Below, in pieces: positions 58,170 to 64,000 of a stretch of 64,000 bases of DNA. The notes under the pieces are model-generated. The model saw only the letters and a list, made by a program, of their open reading frames with translations. It did no database searches and was not told where the DNA came from. How positions within the stretch are numbered: position 1 is the first letter of the stretch; the number at the start of each line of letters is the position of its first letter. Source of the DNA: Enterobacter cloacae complex sp. R_G8 (GTDB lineage Bacteria; Pseudomonadota; Gammaproteobacteria; Enterobacterales; Enterobacteriaceae); NCBI RefSeq assembly GCF_024599795.1, contig NZ_CP102246.1, positions 682,001-746,000 on the forward strand, written 5' to 3'. Made by a program: the position numbers and the translations under genes.

Positions 58170-61100
58170 TTACTGCGCCTGCACACGCAGCTCTGCTGCG
58201 CTACGACTACGGTGACCCAACAGGGCTTTAACATCGCTGGACTTCGGTTTAACCAGCGCGAATTTCGCAGAGAACGCCGGCCAGTTCGCCAGGATCTCTT
58301 CGCCGCGCGAAGAACCGGTATGCTGCACGTGTTCGGTAATCAAACCGCGCAGGTGTTCTTCGTGGATCGCCAGCGTATCAACGTCCAGCACTTCCACCAG
58401 TTCCGGGTTCACGCGTTTGCGGAACTCGCCGTCTTCATCCAGGACGTAAGCAAAACCACCTGTCATGCCTGCGCCAAAGTTCACGCCGGTTTTACCCAGC
58501 ACGCACACAATCCCGCCCGTCATGTATTCACAGCCGTTATCGCCAATGCCTTCCACCACGGTGATGGCACCGGAGTTACGCACCGCAAAACGCTCACCCG
58601 CACGGCCCGCGGCAAACAGACGACCGCCGGTTGCTCCATACAGACAGGTGTTACCGATGATGCTCGCTTCGTGACTGCGGAACGCTGAGCCCACCGGAGG
58701 ACGCACGGCCAGCAGACCCCCCGCCATGCCTTTACCGACGTAGTCGTTGGCATCGCCAGTCAGGTACAGCTCAACGCCGCCGGCGTTCCACACGCCGAAG
58801 CTTTGACCCGCCGTACCGCTGAAGTGCGCGGTGATCGGATCCGCTGCCAGCCCCTGGTCGCCATGTGTTTGCGCGATGTAACCAGAGAGCGACGCGCCCA
58901 CAGAGCGGTCGGTGTTGCGGATATCAAACCAGAACGTTTTGCTCTGCTTCTCATCTACATACGGCTTTGCCTGCTGCAGCAGCTGCGCGTTCAGCACGCC
59001 ATTGTCGAACGGCGGGTTGTTCTCGGTGCAGTAGACCGCTTTACCCGGATGCGGCTCGGCCGTTTCCAGCAGCTTGCCGAGATCCAGTTTCTGCTGTTTG
59101 GCAGTGAAACCGTCCAGCTCTTTCAGCAGGTCGGTACGGCCAATCAGATCCACCAGACGCTTCACGCCCAGTTGCGCCATCAGCTCGCGGGTTTCGCGGG
59201 CGATAAAGTCAAAGTAGTTCGTCACTTTGAACGGCAGGCCGTGATAGTGGTTCTTACGCAGTTTCTCATCCTGGGTTGCCACACCGGTCGCACAGTTGTT
59301 CAGGTGGCAAATACGCAGGTATTTACAGCCCAGCGCAACCATCGGGCCGGTACCAAAGCCAAAGCTTTCCGCACCCAGAATCGCCGCTTTGATGATGTCG
59401 AGGCCGGTTTTCAGGCCGCCATCCACCTGCAGACGGATCTTATGACGCAGACCGTTCGCCACCAGCGCCTGTTGGGTTTCCACCAGGCCAAGCTCCCACG
59501 GGCAGCCCGCGTATTTCACGGAGGAGAGCGGGCTTGCGCCGGTACCGCCGTCATAACCGGCGATGGTGATGAGATCCGCATAGGCTTTCGCCACGCCGGT
59601 AGCGATGGTGCCGACGCCCGGTTCGGAAACCAGCTTCACGGAGATCATCGCTTTCGGGTTGACCTGTTTCAGGTCGAAAATCAGCTGCGCTAAGTCCTCG
59701 ATAGAGTAGATATCGTGGTGCGGCGGCGGGGAGATCAGCGTCACGCCCGGTACGGAATAGCGCAGTTTGGCGATGTACGGGGTGACTTTATCACCCGGCA
59801 GCTGACCGCCTTCGCCCGGTTTCGCACCCTGAGCGACTTTAATCTGAATGACGTCAGCGTTGACCAGGTACGCTGGCGTTACGCCAAAGCGACCAGATGC
59901 CACCTGCTTGATACGGGACACTTTATTGGTGCCGTAGCGGGCAGGATCTTCACCGCCTTCACCGGAGTTAGAGTTACCGCCGATGCTGTTCATCGCTTCG
60001 GCCAGTGCCTCGTGGGCTTCCGGGCTTAATGCGCCGATGGACATCGCGGCGGTGTCAAAGCGTTTGAACAGCTCAGACGCCGGCTCCACCTCGTTAATGC
60101 TGACTGCTTCATCACCCGGATTCAGCGCCAGCAGGTCGCGCAGCGTGGCCGCCGGGCGCTCGTTAACCAGTTTTGCATACTGCTGATAATCGCTGTACTC
60201 GCCGCTCTGAACGGCCTGCTGCAGCGTGCGCACCACGTCCGGGTTGTAGGCGTGATATTCGCCACCGTGAACGTATTTCAGCAGACCGCCTTGCTCCAGC
60301 GGCTTACGTGCCAGCCAGGCGCGTTTCGACAGGTTCACCAGATCCTGCTGGAAGTCGGCAAAACCGGCTCCGCCGATACGGCTGACCACGCCCTGGAAGC
60401 AGAGATTTGCGACCTCATTATGCAGACCAACCGCTTCAAACAGCTTCGAGCAACGGTAGGAGGCAATGGTCGAGATGCCCATTTTGGACATGATCTTATA
60501 CAGGCCTTTGTTGATGCCGTTACGGTAGTTCAGCATCACTGCACGGTAGTCTTTGTCGATCGCGCGGGTATCGACCAGACGTGCCAGCGTTTCGTAGGCC
60601 AGGTATGGATAAATCGCCGTCGCACCAAAACCTAACAGCACAGCAAAGTGGTGTGGGTCGCGTGCGCTTGCGGTTTCAACAATGATGTTAGCGTCACAGC
60701 GCAGGCTCTTATCGACCAGACGCGTCTGGATAGCACCCACCGCCATCGGCGCAGGCACCGGCAGGCGGTTCTTCGCGATATTACGGTCAGACAGCACCAG
60801 CAGAACGGTACCGTTACGTACCATCTGTTCAGCTTTGTCACACAGCGCGTTCACCGTCTCTTCGAGGCTCGCTTCAGTCACGTCGAAGGTGATATCAAGC
60901 GTGTCGGCGCGGTAGTGATCCTCTTTCAGCGTGGTGAGCTGTTTGAAATCGGAGTAGAGCAGGATCGGCGATTTAAAGGTCAGGCGGTGGGCCTGGCCTT
61001 CAGCTTCGCAGAAAACGTTCATCTCGCGACCAATACTGGTAGCCAATGACATGACGTGTGCTTCACGCAGCGGATCGATTGGCGGGTTGGTCACCTGCGC

Positions 61101-62630
61101 AAACTGTTGACGGAAGTAGTCATAAATTACACGCGGCTGGCTGGAGAGCACGGCAAACGGGGTATCGTCACCCATGGAGCCGACCGCTTCCTGGCCGTTT
61201 TCACCCAGTACGCGGATGACGGAGTCCAGCTCTTCCGCGCTGTAGTTAAATTGTTTCTGGAAACTCGCCAGCGTATCGTCGTCCAGTTCGCGGCTGCCCA
61301 CTTCTTCATCCGGCAGATCTTCGAACGGCACCAGACGGCGCACGTTTTTCTCCATCCACTCTTTGTACGGATGGCGGCTCTTCAGGTCGTGGTCGGTTTC
61401 AGCGGAGTGCAGAATACGTCCACCGCGGGTATCGATAACCATCAGCTCGCCCGGGCCAACGCGGCCTTTCTCAACCACTTCGTCAGGCTGGTAATCCCAG
61501 ATACCGACTTCAGAGGCACAGGTGATGAGCTTATCTTTGGTGATGACATAGCGCGCCGGACGCAGGCCGTTACGGTCCAGGTTACAGGCGGCAAAACGAC
61601 CGTCGGACATGACGATGCCCGCCGGACCATCCCACGGCTCCATGTGCATGGAGTTAAAATCAAAGAAGGCGCGCAGCTCCGGATCCATATCCGGGTTGTT
61701 CTGCCAGGCTGGTGGCACCAGCAGACGCATGGCACGAACAATATCCATGCCGCCTGCCAGCAGCAGTTCCAGCATGTTATCCATCGAGCTGGAGTCAGAG
61801 CCGGTTTCGTTAACGAACGGCGCGGCATCGTGCAGATCCGGGATCAGTGGGGTCTGGAACTTATAGGTACGGGCGCGTGCCCACTGGCGGTTACCGGTGA
61901 TGGTGTTGATCTCACCGTTGTGCGCCAGATAGCGGAACGGCTGTGCCAGCGGCCAGCGTGGCACGGTGTTGGTGGAGAAGCGCTGGTGGAACAGGCAAAT
62001 GGCCGATTCCAGACGCAGATCCGCCAGGTCCAGGTAGAAGCGCGGCAGGTCAGCCGGCATACACAGACCTTTATAAATGTTTACCAGATTCGAGAGGCTA
62101 CAGACGTAGAACTCTTTATCGTCCTGGAGACGTTTTTCAATGCGGCGGCGAGCGATAAACAGACGGCGTTCCATATCGCGTGGACGCCAGCCCGCAGGCG
62201 CATTAACGAAAATCTGTTCAATACGAGGCAGCGAGGAGAGGGCGATTTCACCGAGCACCCCTTCGTTGGTTGGCACATCGCGCCAGCCAACAATAGACAG
62301 GGTTTCACGCTGAAGTTCTTCTTCGACGATGCGGCGTGAGGCGGCAGCTTTTTCAGGATCCTGATTCAGGAACAGCATACCGACAGCGTAGTTTTTGGCT
62401 AAACGCCAGCCGCGCTCTTCCGCTACGATACGGAAGAAACGATCCGGTTTTTGCAGCAGCAGACCGCAACCGTCGCCGGTTTTACCATCGGCAAGGATGG
62501 CACCACGGTGCTGCATACGGGCCAGTGCGTGAATAGCAGTACGCACTACCTTGTGGCTAGGTTCGCCTTCTATGTGGGCGATCAGGCCGAAACCACAGTT
62601 ATCCTTCTCAAGGGATTTATCGTACAACAT
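58170..62630 (-). CDS. gltB: Glutamate synthase large subunit
   Basis: Makes glutamate from glutamine and 2-oxoglutarate (1486 aa). ATG 62630 places the glutaminase nucleophile at Cys12 ([20 protein letters not shown]), so a short propeptide is removed as in E. coli. Next come the class II amidotransferase domain (to about 430), the central domain, the FMN domain with [22 protein letters not shown] loop and the 3Fe-4S cysteines ([12 protein letters not shown]), then the beta-helix GXGXG domain. The open frame runs 35 codons further upstream ([14 protein letters not shown]...), which seems partly conserved with E. coli. GGGGAGG stands nine bases before ATG 62630. Confidence 0.97.
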   Translation of the reverse strand: MLYDKSLEKDNCGFGLIAHIEGEPSHKVVRTAIHALARMQHRGAILADGKTGDGCGLLLQKPDRFFRIVAEERGWRLAKNYAVGMLFLNQDPEKAAASRRIVEEELQRETLSIVGWRDVPTNEGVLGEIALSSLPRIEQIFVNAPAGWRPRDMERRLFIARRRIEKRLQDDKEFYVCSLSNLVNIYKGLCMPADLPRFYLDLADLRLESAICLFHQRFSTNTVPRWPLAQPFRYLAHNGEINTITGNRQWARARTYKFQTPLIPDLHDAAPFVNETGSDSSSMDNMLELLLAGGMDIVRAMRLLVPPAWQNNPDMDPELRAFFDFNSMHMEPWDGPAGIVMSDGRFAACNLDRNGLRPARYVITKDKLITCASEVGIWDYQPDEVVEKGRVGPGELMVIDTRGGRILHSAETDHDLKSRHPYKEWMEKNVRRLVPFEDLPDEEVGSRELDDDTLASFQKQFNYSAEELDSVIRVLGENGQEAVGSMGDDTPFAVLSSQPRVIYDYFRQQFAQVTNPPIDPLREAHVMSLATSIGREMNVFCEAEGQAHRLTFKSPILLYSDFKQLTTLKEDHYRADTLDITFDVTEASLEETVNALCDKAEQMVRNGTVLLVLSDRNIAKNRLPVPAPMAVGAIQTRLVDKSLRCDANIIVETASARDPHHFAVLLGFGATAIYPYLAYETLARLVDTRAIDKDYRAVMLNYRNGINKGLYKIMSKMGISTIASYRCSKLFEAVGLHNEVANLCFQGVVSRIGGAGFADFQQDLVNLSKRAWLARKPLEQGGLLKYVHGGEYHAYNPDVVRTLQQAVQSGEYSDYQQYAKLVNERPAATLRDLLALNPGDEAVSINEVEPASELFKRFDTAAMSIGALSPEAHEALAEAMNSIGGNSNSGEGGEDPARYGTNKVSRIKQVASGRFGVTPAYLVNADVIQIKVAQGAKPGEGGQLPGDKVTPYIAKLRYSVPGVTLISPPPHHDIYSIEDLAQLIFDLKQVNPKAMISVKLVSEPGVGTIATGVAKAYADLITIAGYDGGTGASPLSSVKYAGCPWELGLVETQQALVANGLRHKIRLQVDGGLKTGLDIIKAAILGAESFGFGTGPMVALGCKYLRICHLNNCATGVATQDEKLRKNHYHGLPFKVTNYFDFIARETRELMAQLGVKRLVDLIGRTDLLKELDGFTAKQQKLDLGKLLETAEPHPGKAVYCTENNPPFDNGVLNAQLLQQAKPYVDEKQSKTFWFDIRNTDRSVGASLSGYIAQTHGDQGLAADPITAHFSGTAGQSFGVWNAGGVELYLTGDANDYVGKGMAGGLLAVRPPVGSAFRSHEASIIGNTCLYGATGGRLFAAGRAGERFAVRNSGAITVVEGIGDNGCEYMTGGIVCVLGKTGVNFGAGMTGGFAYVLDEDGEFRKRVNPELVEVLDVDTLAIHEEHLRGLITEHVQHTGSSRGEEILANWPAFSAKFALVKPKSSDVKALLGHRSRSAAELRVQAQ

Positions 62631-63313
62631 ATCAGTGAACCTCCCCAGGCTCGTCGGGCTTCCCACTGAACCGTGGCGCACAGGCACAGAAAGAGCATGG
62701 CGACGGGGTTTGCGTTTCATACGCGGACCTCGCATTCGCCCTCTTTTTCATCCTTTCGCGCAGGTAAACAAGTTTGAGGACTTGCTTCAGAGGGAAATCT
62801 CAATTACTGCATAAATATGATGAGCAGGCCGCTCATCCAGAAAGCTTCCAGCGGATTTCCAACTTATCGGGAATTGGTACACAGGTCAAATGGCAATCTT
62901 ATTTATACAAAAATGTGCTAAAGATAAGTTATGTTATTGTATATAAAAGGTATTTAACTATTTTTACAACCACCTGGCGCCCGGGGAAGTCGCCGAGGAG
63001 TGTGATCTGACTCACTATATGAAAGCGGTATTATCGATGCAGCGTGCTGAATAGCGGTTTTTTAGCAGAATAATACGCTGTCATGGAGTTTAAACCCGCA
63101 TAAAGACACTGTTTTTCAATGCTGGCGTGATAAATGAAAAAAACAATCAGAACATAAGGAAAAGTAATCACGTCTGGCGTGAATGAAATTGCAGTAATCT
63201 TGAGTATTTATTCATGAGGGTAATGGCCATCCAGGGCGATTGATCCAGGTCATCGCCGACGGTGGCTAAAAATGGCAGGCTTGTCCCCTTTCTTCGGGAC
63301 GGTCTATCAGATT
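62631..63313. other. gltB-yhcC divergent control region
   Basis: About 680 bases, AT-rich at 62890-62970 and 63020-63220, with no gene seen. It should hold the gltBD promoter and Lrp/IHF/ArgR sites known in E. coli. A CRP-like site is visible at 63001-63016. The 35-codon frame upstream of gltB lies at its left end. The yhcC promoter is not fixed. Confidence 0.6.
63001..63016. promoter_or_regulatory. CRP-like site upstream of gltB
   Basis: TGTGA-TCTGAC-TCACT matches nine of the ten consensus bases. It lies about 370 bases before gltB. CRP is among the regulators of E. coli gltBDF, which supports it. Confidence 0.6.
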
Positions 63314-64000
63314 ATGCAGTTACAGAAATTAGTCAATATGTTTGGTGGGGATCTTTTGCAGCGCTACGGGCAAAAGGTTCACAAGCTGACGCTGCATGGC
63401 GGTTTTAGCTGCCCGAACCGCGATGGCACTCTCGGACGTGGTGGCTGTACGTTCTGCAACGTGGCTTCGTTTGCGGACGAAGCGCAGCAGCATAAATCTA
63501 TCGCGGAACAGCTCGCGCATCAGGCCCGTCTTGTGAACCGGGCAAAGCAGTATCTGGCCTATTTTCAGGCCTACACCAGCACATGGGCGGAAGTGCAGGT
63601 GCTGCGTTCCCTGTATCAGCAGGCGGTCAGCCAGGCCAATATTGTGGGGTTGTGCGTAGGCACGCGACCGGACTGCGTGCCGGACGCGGTGCTGGATCTA
63701 CTCAGCGAGTACCAGGATCAAGGGTACGAGATCTGGCTGGAACTGGGTTTGCAAACGGCTCATGACAAAACGTTGCATCGTATTAACCGTGGGCATGATT
63801 TTGCCTGCTATCAGCGCACCACTCGCCTGGCGCGCGAGCGCGGGTTGAAGGTCTGCTCGCATCTGATTGCCGGTCTGCCGGGCGAAGGGCTGCAGCATGG
63901 CCTGGAGACGCTGGAAAAAGTCGTTGAAACGGGCGTAGACGGGATCAAGCTGCACCCGCTGCATATCGTACAGGGCAGCATTATGGCCAAAGCGTGGCAA
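63314..64000 (+). CDS. yhcC: Radical SAM protein YhcC (partial, cut by window end)
   Basis: First 229 residues of a radical SAM protein, Elp3-like group, of unknown substrate. The iron-sulfur cysteines are in FSCPNRDGTLGRGGCTFCNV (residues about 31-50). The barrel continues with IVGLCVGTRPDCVPDAVLDL, EIWLELGLQTAHDKTLHRIN and DGIKLHPLHIVQGS. I chose ATG 63314 (MQLQKLVNMFGGD) to match E. coli; an in-frame ATG at 63272 would add 14 residues. It is divergent from gltB. Confidence 0.92.
   Translation, partial: MQLQKLVNMFGGDLLQRYGQKVHKLTLHGGFSCPNRDGTLGRGGCTFCNVASFADEAQQHKSIAEQLAHQARLVNRAKQYLAYFQAYTSTWAEVQVLRSLYQQAVSQANIVGLCVGTRPDCVPDAVLDLLSEYQDQGYEIWLELGLQTAHDKTLHRINRGHDFACYQRTTRLARERGLKVCSHLIAGLPGEGLQHGLETLEKVVETGVDGIKLHPLHIVQGSIMAKAWQ

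Noticed and set aside
58803..59693. 296-codon plus-strand frame, with others at 61056-62339 and 56925-58055
   Set aside because: They are shadows of gltB and gltD on the opposite strand, without recognisable domains.

Overview
The window is ordinary enterobacterial core chromosome. It is most like Enterobacter or a close relative (Lelliottia, Leclercia, Klebsiella): gene order follows the E. coli K-12 acrEF to gltBD region almost throughout. Many proteins match the E. coli versions residue for residue or nearly so (Fis, RplM, RpsI, MreB, SspA). I see no prophage, CRISPR array, rRNA or tRNA. All family assignments rest on recognising sequences by eye, not on a search.

Layout: 1-3.9 kb, a polar amino acid ABC transporter (yhdY-X-W) and the lipoprotein gene yhdV. 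4.3-9.7 kb, the AcrEF efflux pump and its divergent regulator acrS. 9.6-11.7 kb, an MHYT-GGDEF-EAL cyclic-di-GMP protein that is not in the E. coli order. 11.8-18.7 kb, yhdU, fis-dusB, prmA, panF-yhdT, accC-accB and aroQ. 19-21.6 kb, msrQP and acuI. 21.8-34.1 kb, csrD, mreBCD, maf, rng, yhdP and tldD. 34.1-42.6 kb, yagU, the aaeR/aaeXAB aromatic acid efflux locus, a semialdehyde dehydrogenase, yhcO, two yhcN paralogues and argR. 43-48.4 kb, mdh, degS-degQ, zapG and zapE. 48.5-49.8 kb, an apparently intact IS481-family element. 50.4-52.7 kb, rplM-rpsI and sspAB. 52.8-56.7 kb, the sialic acid locus nanR-nanA-nanT-nanQ, which lacks nanE and nanK. 56.7-64 kb, gltD-gltB and the start of yhcC.

Several neighbourhoods show regulation directly in the sequence. 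yhdWXY has a sigma-54 -24/-12 promoter with two NtrC-like sites about 108 and 138 bases upstream of the expected start. nanA has three GGTATA repeats for NanR. argR has an ARG box. The aaeR-aaeX gap has a CRP-like site and a LysR-type palindrome. The acrE-acrS gap has a 19-bp palindrome. fis has its GC-rich discriminator. Nitrogen supply (yhdWXY, gltBD) and envelope or cell-shape functions (mreBCD, yhdP, degS/degQ, zapG/zapE, acrEF) recur.

No undescribed multi-gene system was found. The observations most worth a second look are the collapsed nanE-nanK segment between nanT and nanQ, the sigma-54/NtrC layout upstream of yhdW, the MHYT-GGDEF-EAL gene whose 3' end overlaps acrS, and the IS481 element inserted in a hairpin repeat next to an unexplained GC-rich segment upstream of rplM.
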